From Mactra quadrangularis (lineage: Eukaryota > Mollusca > Bivalvia > Venerida > Mactridae): a stretch of 64,000 nt of DNA. The notes under the pieces are model-generated. The model was given only the letters and a program-made list of their open reading frames with translations. It ran no database searches and was not told the origin of the DNA. Positions within the stretch are counted from its first letter, which is position 1. Each line of letters begins with the position of its first letter. Positions 46,561 to 57,764 of this stretch are shown in pieces. The stretch spans positions 7,836,560 to 7,900,559 of the forward strand of contig CM046293.1 in the NCBI GenBank assembly GCA_025267735.1. The letters are read 5' to 3'. A program made the position numbers and the translations under genes.

Positions 46561-46672
46561 GCACACTTAACTAACTATTCAATTTTATTGATTAACTATA
46601 CAATTTTATTAATTAACTATTCAATTTTATTAATTAACAGTACAATTTTATTAATTAACTATACATTTTTTA
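46561..46672 (+). repeat. 24-bp tandem repeat
   Basis: About five units of the type TTAACTATTCAATTTTATTA. Not present in unit B at the corresponding place. Confidence 0.85.
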
Positions 46673-46684
46673 AAAAAGTACGAT

Positions 46685-46930
46685 CTATAGGGGATATCGC
46701 AGATAGTTTCCTATAAAACACCCAGATTGTACCAACATTCAAAGTGGCGGCATTTTTTTCTGTAAAGAGAAAAACACGGCTTTTCTAAGAAAGCTCAGCC
46801 ATCATGTTACTCGGAACCAATAAAATGCCCGAATCTCATCAAAGCCGGGGTATTTCATAAAGGCCGTGTTTTTCCATAATGGCCGAATATTTGGTTATAA
46901 TGCCGTAGTGAAATTTGAAGTCTAACAACG
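46685..46930. repeat. Dispersed repeat, partner of 59260-59515
   Basis: It shares CAGATTGTACCAACATT, TTTCCATAATGGCCGA and TATTTGGTTAT in the same order and orientation with 59260-59515. GGCC/CGGC words alternate along it, giving internal foldback potential. Confidence 0.7.
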
Positions 46931-48739
46931 TATAGCTAATAAATAATTCATCATAAAGAGATTGTTCTCGAATATCTTATACTAAAGTAAGATATTATAT
47001 AATACATTTGTACACTACAAGAAAATCTGAACATGTTTTAAATTTAACTTGATACTAGACTATTTCGGTATATGTGACCCGGCTATGATAACAGTTTTAA
47101 GAACAGATAAGCAGTAGCTTCTATAATGTTAGTAAAATTTTTCTAAGCATATAAATATCAAAACTCCATGCAGCGGTTAATTCCCTTTATTAAATCAATA
47201 ACCACTGCCACCACACGTAAATTCGTTCCTCAGAAAGCCGAATATCTTTTTCATCTTTTCTTTTACATTTCAATATTTTTTAAAAATTGTGTCTCCTTGT
47301 AGTAAATTATTATGTTCATAGTACATAAAAAATAGTTTAGACCAAGAAGTTTTAAAAAATAAAGAAATTACTTTTCACACGCAACACATTGGTGTCACAT
47401 AGTTTTTCTAGCGTTACGTGTTGGCAGTGATTAAGAAGCAAAGCTTTACGTAAGCACTGTGATGAGTTTGATAAATATCGTAAATAAGCTGTAATATATC
47501 AACATTTCAAAATGTTATCTGGAAAACTTCACTAAATAAGTTTAATGTTTATTTGTCTTAGTTCAAGCAAGGACCTAAAATAAACAGGACCCATCGTTAA
47601 AGATTGATTGATATAATCATTTCGGCATAGTATACATACATACAAATGTACAATACAAAATTAAATATGAAGTAAAAATGTGATATAGTAAAATTCTTGT
47701 CCATGATATGCACACCAACGCCAATGATAACACAAGAAAAAAGACACTCTTATTTCCATTGTGGTCCATTACTCATTGAATAAATAATTTAAATAAAACA
47801 TGTATTATTCCAAATTCCTTTTTAAAGGTAACGTCACACAATAAATTTTACCATTTAGCAAAGGGAAATAACCGCTGTGGGCAGTTTGGTATTAATCATT
47901 GAATTAACCCCCTTTAATTAAAATCCAAATATGTATAATTAACACTGCATTGTTTAAGTCCATATACCGTTTTTATTGTTAACTGATCTAAAATTTATTT
48001 TTCTATGATACATTTATATTAATTTAAAGGCAGAAAGTGCAACAAGAGTACCAAACAGATTTCAATCGTAAGAAAAGTTGATCTCACTTCTTACTGACTA
48101 TGTACAGTACATGTATATATATGTATACCATACTCTGACATAGGATTTAATTTATTTATGCATCTGAAGTACAGAGTAAAACACTACTTATTTGGAAATC
48201 TCCAACTTTATGGTGCTAAATTATCAATGAGGAGATAACCCACCATTGGCAATAACAAAAACATTTTGGCAAATAATAAACTACCCTGATATAAATTAAA
48301 ACTGGATTTTTTCGAAATTTTTAATTCAATTTAGACTCAAACACCAATCTTTAAAGGGATGAAGAGTCACATCCTGGGGTCTGTATATAATGCATCCTTA
48401 TGGATTAGACGGATCCTAAATCAATTCAAACTAAACGAAAACACAATATAAATAATTGTTATTAAACAACAATTTATATCTACTAGTAAACCAACAGTCC
48501 CATGTTAAATAATAATATTTATTTGGCATAGTGTACACATAGCATAATTACATTAACATATATCACAGTATGTTGTAATTAACCATGACAAACACACCAA
48601 CACCAGGGATAGCACAAAAAAGGGCAATCCCTTATTTCCATTGTTGTCCAATTACATGTAAAATTACAACTGGTGTTTTTTAATAACATGAGATCGCAAT
48701 GGCCCTCATCATAATTGTTTGTGATGATTACAATGATGA
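46931..48739. other. Non-coding, paralogous repeats
   Basis: No exon found. The segments at 47610-47770 and 48510-48660 are themselves related (TCGGCATAGT or TTGGCATAGT through CTTATTTCCATTGTGGTCCA-like ends) and also match 55490-55625. The word AAAGGGAAATAACCGCTG is at 47860. Confidence 0.5.
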
Positions 48740-49030
48740 TGTTTTCAGTTTTAAATGTGATAACAGCATTTCAGACTCATTGATGATAGCGGTGGTCATT
48801 ATTTGTTGCTGCTGTTTAATACTGATGATCACAGTATTTCTTATTTGATGTTAGTGTTGTTTATAATGATGATGATATTAGTTTAGATTTGTTGTTGTTG
48901 TCGTTTATAATGATTATGTTGGTAGTTTAATTTGTTGTTTGTGTTGTTTATAATGATGATGATAGTTTTAATTTGTTGTTGTCATTGTTTAAAGTGATGA
49001 TTTTGGTGGTTTTAATTTTGTTATTCGTGT
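48740..49030 (+). repeat. Degenerate GAT/TTG-rich tandem repeat
   Basis: Repeats of the type TTTGTTGTTG...TTTATAATGATGATGAT with a period of about 60 bases, strongly degraded. Confidence 0.7.
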
Positions 49031-49968
49031 GACTTGTTATGGTGTTTTTGGATTAAGCTCTTCTAAGTTCTTGGTAGAGAAATGGGTCAACCGATGCATC
49101 GTACCGGGTCGTCTGAACTAGCATACTGAGCATTCTACTCCACCATTACATAGATGTAGGCTTGAAATGGTCTGTTAAATGTAGACCATCTGCAATGAAC
49201 TGATGACCTTATATCCAGTATGGGGATGACTTGGGATTGATTCAAACTTTGCAAAATCAAATAACAATAGTTTTGTCAGGATTTATAGTTTTACAGTGAC
49301 GCATACATTATTAATACATGTAAAATATTCACTACAGTACGTAAGCATTTATAATATATTTAAATCAGTGGGGTCAATATATGCACCACTGACAGTTGAA
49401 TGAAATTGAACAATACATTGTCAATAATTTCATAATAATTTATCGAATGCAAGTAAGTATAACTTTCCTAGCAAGGGATCTTGATGCACATTGATGCTAA
49501 GATCATTATTTAGTTACAAGTTTAGGTCTGAAAAGCGTTAAGCCCCTTAACACAATCCATTGCTTGTTTAGCTATAAGTTGTGTGCTTATATATCCAAAC
49601 ACGTAAAAAAGAAACGCGTTACGCGTAATGAAAAGTGTTTAGACTATAAACGTCGTTTAACATTGTACCAATCGGCGATTGCAAGTCAGTTCTATTTGGC
49701 AAATTAAAATGTTTGCAATCACCGTCGCCTCATAAGGTAGAATTCTACAATTAGGGACTTTAGTCAGTTATTTTTCCTTGTATACTCTTTAAATAGGTAG
49801 GTCCATTATTAGTAAGTATAAATGGATTTTACCCTTACTTTTCAATGTAAATTTGACAAAATTAATCTTTAATAACTTTTTTGTAAATCATTTAATTTGT
49901 TTGAAACTCAGGCTAAGTATTTTCAAGGTAAAAAACTATTAACATCTTCATTAACAAGAAATATATTA
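49031..49968. other. Spacer at the junction of duplication units A and B
   Basis: No gene seen. From 49753 it matches the dispersed repeat at 4834-5400, which marks the start of unit B. Confidence 0.5.
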
Positions 49969-50235
49969 GATGAAATAGTTTATTATCCTTACATAGAACT
50001 TCAATGATAAAATCCAAGGATTTCAAATGTTAGGACCTACCTACCAAATGGATTGCTTCAGATTTTATCAGGGAAAGATAACAGACTGAAGTCCCAAATT
50101 AACCTTTTTATGTCTGCATCTATCTTTTTACAATGACCATGATTCATGATTTTATGGAACAATCATCATCGCATATAAATCGTTCGCCTGTCGACGTGAG
50201 TTTGATATATAAGGTCATTTGGTTATGAATAAAAA

Positions 50236-50306
50236 GTCAGCAGAAACAGCAGGAGCAGCAGAAGGATCGAACCGCTGTTCCTGCTAAGTATGTTGTTTCT
50301 GCTAAC
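50236..50306 (-). ncRNA. Conserved stem-loop downstream of FGFBP-like gene B
   Basis: Counterpart of 39658-39728: same outer GTCAGCAGAAACAGCA/TGTTTCTGCTAAC stem, inner stem and GGTTCGATCC loop. The two substitutions seen both fall in the outer stem. Confidence 0.45.
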
Positions 50307-50652
50307 GTTTTATTCATATTTGGGAGAGGGAGTGTCGTGGGATGATGAAATAATAAAGACTGAATAAAAATAAGATTAATTTTATTGATAAAAAAAGTTA
50401 TTTGTTCCTTGATGAGGGTTTTGATGAAATAACAATACTAATGTAAAGACAAAAAAGCCTGGCATAATTATTTGATATTTATAATCAACTGTATTCTTTA
50501 ATATAAAAAGAGAATATCCGTTCTTTTGTGTAGGTCTAAATAAACCAGCTGTATTCCATGAGAAATAAATGTTACTAAAAAGTCAGAATATGTATTTTTG
50601 GTTTAAGTCAAAATGATCCAGCTACATTCCACGAGAACAAAAAGATTATTAA

Positions 50653-51180
50653 TTAAACGTATGGTATAAATTTCATTTCTTCATCTCCTTCGTTTATCTC
50701 ATCGTTTATTTCTTCCGGATATTCTTCAGGGCTTTCATCAGATTCGGAATCAAAGCTCTTTGATTCTGTTGGTTCCACCTGTTGCCAAGGAAAATTGTTG
50801 ATATTGTTGTTATGCTTGTTGAAGGTGATCTCCTTGCAATGGTTGTTACAGTTAACTGAAGACGTAGTACACAAGTTTAATTTTTTCTCACCAATCATCA
50901 CGTTGACCAGGCATTGGTAGAAACCTTTCTGATTCTTGTTATACCAAGCACAGGGATGTGGATCACCTCTGTATGAACATTTTGGTGGGTTGGGATTTCT
51001 TTTGTTTTTGGTGCAAGTAATGACGAGAGAACGCTCGTGTTTTCCACAATAATTTGGATGTTGTTCACTCCATTTGCATTGCATCCCTTTATATGTGAAT
51101 TTCACCTGTTTCGTGTTGTCACAATTGACGACATAAACGGTTGTCATAGCAACCACTAGAAGCAACATTTTCATGGCCAT
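50653..51180 (-). CDS. Secreted FGF-binding-protein-like protein, copy B
   Basis: 175 codons, paralogue of 40073-40594 with every cysteine conserved: signal peptide MKMLLLVVAMTTVYVVNC, CKWSEQHPN, CSYRGDPHPC, KGFYQC, an acidic tail and a shared C-terminal FIPYV. Copy B has two extra residues (an EKK insertion before LNLC) and a changed loop (TTSSVNC). Substitutions cluster in the loop and tail, while the segment from PPKCSYRG to NVMIG is unchanged. A TATTTCAG acceptor 13 bases upstream of the ATG is kept. Both copies are intact, so both are probably functional genes. Confidence 0.75.
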   Translation of the reverse strand: MAMKMLLLVVAMTTVYVVNCDNTKQVKFTYKGMQCKWSEQHPNYCGKHERSLVITCTKNKRNPNPPKCSYRGDPHPCAWYNKNQKGFYQCLVNVMIGEKKLNLCTTSSVNCNNHCKEITFNKHNNNINNFPWQQVEPTESKSFDSESDESPEEYPEEINDEINEGDEEMKFIPYV

Positions 51181-51193
51181 ATTGGTTAGTACT

Positions 51194-51896
51194 CTGAAAT
51201 ATAGATTGGATAAAATCTTTGATGTGAATAAAAAAGATCACGTGACGCTACGGTTAAGTTCTTCTATTATTCATTCACATCAAATTTATGGTTTTCTTAA
51301 GGAAACGACCTAAATATTGGAATAAATTTCATCAGAAATTAAGCGATTGTGACTTAAAACGTTCCCATCTTTGGTCAGATTAGGGCTCAAGTTATAAACA
51401 TTGATATGATGTTATTTACTACAACTTAATAACGAATGTCTGTCTAGAATGTTTGAAGGTGTAATCAGATTTAAAAAAAGAATTTACATTGTAGTGGAAA
51501 ATACAAATTAAATATTCATTTTTGCATTTTAGTAATTGAAATAGCGCCCATAGGAGGTCAACATGGTTTTGAGGCACAGTGTTTTTGTCTTGGAACCGTG
51601 TTTGCTACCTATGACCATTAACCACTCTGATAGCATATAAGAATTATAACAGCAATCACAACAATGATACGATTATGGGGAAATTATTCTGCTAATGGAA
51701 GCCCCCCCCCCCCCCCGCAGACTATAAAAGTCAAAGAGAAGTTCAAAAACTGTACGAAAACTACATTCTTGTACAAATATTTCAAATATTTCATTTATTT
51801 CAACTCTTAATCGTAACAATGCCAGTGTTAAGACAACTCAGAATTGCGTTTATGAAAATATGCCATGCAATCAAATAATTTCATTTAGATACTTAC
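51194..51896 (-). other. Inferred 5' UTR intron of FGFBP-like gene B
   Basis: Donor GTAAGTAT (51889-51896) and acceptor TTTCAG (51194-51199), 703 bases. It keeps the empty SINE site near 51364 and a C-run of about 14 at 51703. Confidence 0.5.
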
Positions 51897-52004
51897 ATAT
51901 GTATGAGATGATATCACAAAATATGAAGATCCTTTTCAATTCTGTATATCACTTAAAGACACTGAAATGTAGCAAAAGAAGACGGGAAACTATTGGCTTT
52001 TAAA
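51897..52004 (-). promoter_or_regulatory. Inferred promoter and non-coding first exon of FGFBP-like gene B
   Basis: Same layout as unit A, but the TATA-like box reads TTTAAAAG (51997-52004) instead of TATAAAAG. CTACATTTC and the donor are conserved. Confidence 0.45.
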
Positions 52005-52059
52005 GTGTCATTGCAATTTCAGAACGAGGTATATGCCTCATTTAACATGGGGCGTTCAA

Positions 52060-52835
52060 TAAATGCATCAGTTAGTTATCAGTAAAAATTAATAAAGTAA
52101 CTAATAAGAACAGATTTGTCTGACCTTTTAGCTGTTATTTGACTTTTCGTGTTTGAATTGTAGACATATTATGCACCAGTCATTTGTAACCGTGCCACAC
52201 CCACTAATGATATAACAGGGACTTTGACGTTGAACCGTGCAAACCTGAGGAAAGATAATTGCTCTGCTGGGACTTTCGGATTTAAAATTCCCGGTTAATA
52301 CTTCCACTATGTTGGAGTCTAAATAATGACTTTTCATTTAAGAAGAAACACAATAGTCCGCCATTTTTGAATATTTTGTTTTGATGTTCACATGACGTAA
52401 CGTCATAATGGTGTCTTCTCACCGGTTCGCGCTTTGTGAATATATACTCATTCGGAACTAACTCGGCGATCTGCTACGCAGATAAACCTCGGATATCAAA
52501 AGGTGAAAAAGTAGATCCAGCCGAATTTGTTTTCTGTGGTATTATAGCCTGAACTACACAGAAGTATGACGTAGGATACATTGTACTGATGAAATGATTT
52601 GATAAAGCGTGTAATAATGTTATTATTAAATGTTGGCATGAAAATTACATTCGCCGGACCTCATAACTTGGTTGTATTCCTACAACGTCTGATTTCCGAG
52701 GTATATCTTCGTAGATGATCGCCGAGGCAATTCCGAATGATATATACTATGTGCGTACTGTAAATAAAGCGGGAGTGGAAAAAGTCAATTCGGAGAGTTA
52801 ATCTCAATTGTCAAAAGTTAGGAAGTCCAGCGATA
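52060..52835. other. Non-coding stretch
   Basis: No exon recognised. It contains TCGGCGATCTGC/ATCGCCGAGG words at 52463 and 52718 in inverted orientation, probably the ends of an old repeat. Confidence 0.4.
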
Positions 52836-53020
52836 CCATCGAAGACCTGCTTTCGAGAGATAAAGAGAAGATCTGCTTCCGAGAGATAAAGAGGAGACCT
52901 GCTGCCGAGAAAAAAGAGGAGACCTGCTGTCGAGAGAAAAAGAAAAGACTTGCTGCCGAGAGTTAAAGAGAAGACTTGCTCCATAAAGAAAAGAGCATAC
53001 CTGCTGCGATAAAGAAAATA
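52836..53020 (+). repeat. Degenerate ~30-bp minisatellite
   Basis: About six units of the type GAGACCTGCTGCCGAGAGAA with AAAGA spacers. It merges into the hairpin array that follows. Confidence 0.85.
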
Positions 53021-53021
53021 C

Positions 53022-53227
53022 GGGCTTGCTTGGATGCAAGTCCACTCAAGAAAATCAGAGAGACTTACTTGGGAAGCAAGTCTCTCTAAGAAAAACAGGG
53101 ACTTGCTTGGGAAGCAAGTCTCTCAAAAGAAAACAGGGAAGCAATTCCCATAAACAAAATAAAAGGAAGGCTTACTGAGAAGTAAGTCTTCCGAAGAAAA
53201 CCAGGACTTGCTTGGGAAGCAAGTCCT
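53022..53227 (+). repeat. Array of six short hairpins
   Basis: Hairpins centred near 53033, 53072, 53110, 53144, 53178 and 53215, most of the form GACTTGCTTGGGAAGCAAGT plus C, are separated by AAGAAAACAGG-type spacers. One (53164-53192) has paired changes in both arms that keep the stem (CTTACT with AGTAAG). Confidence 0.85.
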
Positions 53228-53382
53228 GTAAAGAAGCAGACCTAACTTTTCATCTACGTTTGTTGCTCCGGTCGTCATTTTTGCCGTGTTAGGAACTATC
53301 AAGGTCACGTGATTTCCCACTCTGAAGATTCTCGCTAGATCAAGAATCTTGATAACCTCTGATAACCCAACATCCCTTTCAC

Positions 53383-53843
53383 TAGGGGTGTAACAATACG
53401 GTAAAAACCGTATTGCAATATATTGCAATACACGAAACCCGTATTGCAATATATTGCAATATATTGCAATACATAATGTTCTTTGCTCATACATGCATAT
53501 CATACATTAATGCATGTGCATCGTCTCAATTTTATCAACATTGTACATAGATATTTGTATTTTCAAATGATCTACACGTATTACGCACATGTTTGAATAA
53601 GTTAGAAAAAATGTTTTGATTGGACTTTCAAAGATAATGATTCTCTCACTTTACAAAAAATATTTCAAGTTTCTGAACACATTTATCATTAATGCAGACA
53701 TTTAAATTTCAGACTCTGATAAAACAATCAGTATGGTACATAGAAACTAGAAAACCCGGTTCAGAGAAAAACGAACCGGTTAAAAACCGCCAGAAGTCGT
53801 ATTGCAATATTAACCGGTATATCGGTTAACCGTTACACTCCTA
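53383..53843. mobile_element. hAT-type MITE with 8-bp target duplication
   Basis: Ends TAGGGGTGTAAC and GTTACACTCCTA are inverted (11 of 12), flanked by CCTTTCAC at 53375-53382 and 53844-53851. The sub-ends carry CGGTAAAAACCG and TATTGCAATA palindromes. No ORF. An 8-bp duplication is the hAT signature. Confidence 0.88.
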
Positions 53844-54181
53844 CCTTTCACTGCCGTGGGGCAAGAGTATGGGTCAAATGGCTGGTGTATTACTTTTTTA
53901 TCATCCCCTTTTCTCTTCACGGACATACATATAATTTTATTGACTTATTTACTGAAAGTATCCTGTATCCTGGTCATTTTATAAGAGGCGGAAAATTAAA
54001 TCTAGCAAGTTCCCTTGATAAGATCTTAACCGGAATTCACCCGGATTTCTACTGAAAGTTCACATGTTAACGTGATATTCAAGAAGATACTTTAAGATGG
54101 CCTTTAACTGTATATCATTATCATCAAATATAAGATCCGTGTCAGCATCAACAACATACACGTACGCTTCAATACGGACCC

Positions 54182-54480
54182 CCTAAAGTGATACTTTGAA
54201 ATACATTAATTATTTTTAATTTTACAATCATTTCAATGTTTGAGATAATATTACTTCGGTTGTTTTTATTTTCAAAATAAATATAATGAGATTTTTTTCG
54301 GAATATCTTTTTTGTAATTACGAAATATAATTTCGTTCGATCAAAATATTTCGTTAGATAGGCATAATTTTAACATTTTTACGTAATACATATAATATCA
54401 TTTCGTTTTTACGTATACTTGTAACTTAATATCATTCGTATTAATTTTATTTAGCAAAAATCGATATCTTTAGTTTTTAT
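54182..54480. mobile_element. Decayed unit-B copy of the AATATCATTTCG element
   Basis: The left end CCTAAAGTGATACTTTG matches 45425 with a few changes, and AATATCATTTCGTTTTTACG-type motifs remain. The right inverted end is lost. Confidence 0.65.
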
Positions 54481-54906
54481 GTAATTATAATTATAAAAAT
54501 AAATTAGTAACACATGACATTACAATCACTCAGTATAATGTGAATGACCAATGCTCATTCTGGAATCTTCTTCACAAAATATTTTGGCAAGTTCAAAACC
54601 TTTTTAAACGCCTATTTCTATATTACATATTCAATGGCGTTGTACAAAAGATAAATTATAAAAACTAAACAAGTAAAAACCCTCCACCATGAATATACAA
54701 TAACACAGAACAAAATAAAATTCATTACGCATGATGTTACATAGTGTGATTATGCATTTGGTTTTCATATATCAAGTTTATAAGACCTATATTAATCTTA
54801 GTTCATGATTTGACTTAATTTTTACATAAAGTACATCGAAAGAAGAAATGCTCAACACCCTCGCGAACTTCACAGTGATTACATAATTTAATATCAGAAA
54901 TTAAGA

Positions 54907-55198
54907 ACCCGGCTCGATAGAACAGTTGGTAGCGTTCCGGGATTTGGAATCTCGTGCCAAAAGGGGCGTGAGTTCGAGTCCCTTCCGGGGAGGTTATACT
55001 CTTCCTTGAAAATTTTACAATAATGTCTATTTTCCTCCAATGATTAGATAATATGAAGAAGTTTCCGGCCTTGTGGAAGGGTAGGTGAGTACTGGTTATA
55101 GACAATGGTCCAGGAAAGCTAGGTTAGGTGTGCTGGACGCCGTAAATGACCTAAATTGTGTTGACACGGCGTTAACTCCAAAAAATAAATAAATAAAT
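54907..55198 (+). mobile_element. tRNA-derived SINE (family 5), copy 2
   Basis: The head CCCGGCTCGATAGAACAGTT with box B-like AGTTCGAGTCCC, the body shared with 42134-42406 and an AAAT tail are flanked by AAATTAAGA (54898-54906 and 55199-55207). Unit A has the empty site near 46523. The minus-strand ORF here is a SINE artefact. Confidence 0.88.
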
Positions 55199-55644
55199 AA
55201 ATTAAGACTAGTACTATAATGTTAGTAATAAAGTGTTAATGGGTACCACATAGTTTTTCTAGCGTTACGTGTTGGCAGTGGTTAAGAAGCAAAGCATGAC
55301 GTAAGCACTGTGAAGAGTTTGATAAATATCTTGATATTTACTGGGGGCTATGATGGAATATCGTAAGCTGTAGTAAATCAACATTTCAAAATGTTATCAT
55401 AAAATCTTCACTGAATAATTTTAATGTTTATTTGTCTTAGTTCAAGCCAGGACCTAATATAAACAGAACCTATCTTAAAAAAGTGATGGATATAATTATT
55501 TCGGCATAGTATTCATACGTACAAAGATACAATAAAAATATAAATATGAAGTAAAAATGTGATATCGTAAAATTCTTGTCCATGATATGCACACCAACCC
55601 CAATTATAACACACGCAAAAAAGATGATATTTGTTAATTACAGT

Positions 55645-55960
55645 ATGAGATCGTTTTTTATTTTACGAGTGAGCTAAGGATGCAATATTTTCACGAGTGG
55701 CATAGCCACGGGTACAATTATAATATCATTAGCTCACGAGTGAAATAAATAGATCTTACATCGAGATAAACAATTTTTCTGCGTATCATATGATTTGAGC
55801 TGGTTTTTTTAGTTTAAGTATGATATGTCATCAGAACGGCGCACAAAACAATGAAAAATAACGAATTTATTTTCATTGTTTCAAAACAGTGAATTATCTA
55901 TTTAAACTTCACCGATAAATCCCGGTATTCCACTGGAAAGCATATAATAAACACTCTGAT
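55645..55960. mobile_element. Foldback element, third relative of 40.7-42.0 kb
   Basis: A palindrome with centre TTCACGAGTGGCATAGCCAC is followed by TTCATTG repeats and AAGCATATAATAA at the end. It is more diverged than the two unit-A copies. Confidence 0.6.
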
Positions 55961-56354
55961 GAATTTATAATGTAAAAGTAGCAAATCCTTCATAAAGGTT
56001 AAGTCATGCAATGAATATTACTATTTAACAAAGGGAAATAACCGTTGTAGGTAGTTTGGTATTTGTCATTGAATTAACCCCCTTTAATAAAATCCAAATA
56101 TGTATAATTTACACTGCATTGTTCAAATTCATACACCGTATCTATTGTTTACTGATTTTAAATATATTTTTCTATGATTATAGTTGTTATATATAGTAAT
56201 TTTTTTATAAATACCTTTTAAAAATATTTGCACTTTCTTGAATGAGAAAAACTGTAAAAAGTAATTTGATCACTCTATTTCAAGACACTACTTATTCTAA
56301 ATTTAGACACCTGTGATGAATGCTTTTTGTGGTTAGATAATAGATATAACAAAT

Positions 56355-56900
56355 TATAGTGCGTACAAAAAACAAAACACTGTTTATAATAACAATACAG
56401 TGAACTAACCCTCGACAAGGGATGCCCAGAATGACTTTAAAATAAACAATTGTGATATGTATTATAGTTCTATTACATTAACCTGTCACAACTTAAATAA
56501 TTACACGGTCACTGAATCTATTTTTTTAAACCCCTTTCGAACTTGTTATTTCCCCGATAATCAAAATTGTCGCATATATAATTAGATTATCAATTATTAA
56601 TATTGATTGGTGGCTCAATGTTTTAAAACAGATTAAATAATAACACATTAAGTGACCGTGTAATTATTCAAGTTGTGACAGGCTAATGTAATAGAACTAT
56701 ACAAGTGTCTTAGTTGTTGGGGTAATGGAAAGCGTTCTATCATAACAAGCATGATTTACAGTGGTGGTGGTTTATCAACCATGCTAATTTTGTTAAGATG
56801 AATTACACAAATTTTATTTTCAATACTGCCTACCCCTGAAATGAATTGTCTCAATTTTAATGTTTACCAAAACACGTTTTGTTTTTTTGTACGCACTATA
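56355..56900. mobile_element. Tc1/mariner-like MITE (A1) interrupted by another MITE
   Basis: Ends TATAGTGCGTACAAAAAACA and its complement (TTTTTGTACGCACTATA). TA at the tips fits a TA target duplication. B1 is inserted at 56463-56701. Confidence 0.8.
56463..56701. mobile_element. MITE B1 nested in A1
   Basis: Ends TATAGTTCTATTACATTA and complement; the inverted similarity runs about 50 bases (to ACACGGTCACT/AGTGACCGTGT). 239 bases, TA-type target. Confidence 0.85.
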
Positions 56901-56904
56901 CGAG

Positions 56905-57147
56905 AAACGCTCAGGATGACAATAACATGAACATGTGATATGTTTTACGATTGTCTTAGTTGTTAGTGTAATGGAAAATATTTTTACCAACACAAGCATG
57001 ATTTACCAACAAATGGTGGTATCCATCATGATAATTTTGTTACAATGAATTACACACATTTTATTTTCATTACTGCCTACCCCAGAAATGGATTGTCTCA
57101 TTTCTAATGTTTACCAAAACACGTTTTGTTTTTTTGTACGCACTATA
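56905..57147 (+). mobile_element. MITE A2, left-truncated, left arm of a long inverted repeat
   Basis: Same family and orientation as A1 but lacking its left ~70 bases. It is complementary to A3 over 241 bases. Confidence 0.85.
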
Positions 57148-57180
57148 AGTTAAATCGTTTGTGTACATAATGGAACGAGG

Positions 57181-57488
57181 TATAGTGCGTACAAAAAAAC
57201 AAAACGTGTTTTGGTAAACATTAGAAATGAGACAATCCATTTCTGGGGTAGGCAGTAATGAAAATAAAATGTGTGTAATTCATTGTAACAAAATTATCAT
57301 GATGGATACCACCATTTGTTGGTAAATCATGCTTGTGTTGGTAAAAATATTTTCCATTACACTAACAACTAAGACAATCGTAAAACATATCACATGTTTA
57401 TGTTATTGTCATCCTGAGCGTCCCTCGTAGTGGATTAGTTTGTTCTATTGTTATTATAAACAGTGTTTTGTTTTTTGTACGCACTATA
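57181..57488 (-). mobile_element. MITE A3, inverted, right arm of the long inverted repeat
   Basis: 57181-57421 is the reverse complement of 56907-57147 with very few differences, across a 33-base spacer (57148-57180). It keeps both family ends. Confidence 0.88.
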
Positions 57489-57724
57489 TAGTTCTATTAC
57501 ATTAACCTGTCACAACTTAAATAATTACACGGTCACTGAATCTATTTTTTAAACCCCTTTCGAACTTGTTATTTCCCCGATAATCAAAATTGTCGCATAT
57601 ATAGTTAGATTATCAATTATTAATATTGATTGGTGGCTCAATGTTTTAAAACAGATTAAATAATAACACATTAAGTGACCGTGTAATTATTCAAGTTGTG
57701 ACAGGCTAATGTAATAGAACTATA
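57487..57724. mobile_element. MITE B2
   Basis: Second copy of B1, nearly identical, inserted exactly at the terminal TATA of A3. Confidence 0.85.
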
Positions 57725-57764
57725 CCTTTGTACTGAGACGCTGAGCATCATGGGTGAAACTGCT

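Larger units (their letters stand above)
39369..56180. repeat. Tandem segmental duplication with an FGFBP-like gene in each unit
   Basis: Collinear matches link unit A (from 39.37 kb) to unit B (from 49.97 kb): 39.38-39.60 to 49.98-50.19, the genes 40.07-40.60 to 50.65-51.19, 42.95-43.62 to 51.42-52.06, 45.08-45.78 to 53.88-54.48, 46.2-46.5 to 54.5-54.9, 47.4-47.7 to 55.25-55.6 and 47.8-48.0 to 55.98-56.18. The offset shrinks from about 10.6 to 8.2 kb because insertions differ between units. Divergence is substantial, so the duplication is old. Confidence 0.8.

Noticed and set aside
51703..51716. C-run of about 14 bases as a functional site
   Set aside because: A single homopolymer, equally likely to be slippage or assembly noise. 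Unit A has no such run at the matching place.
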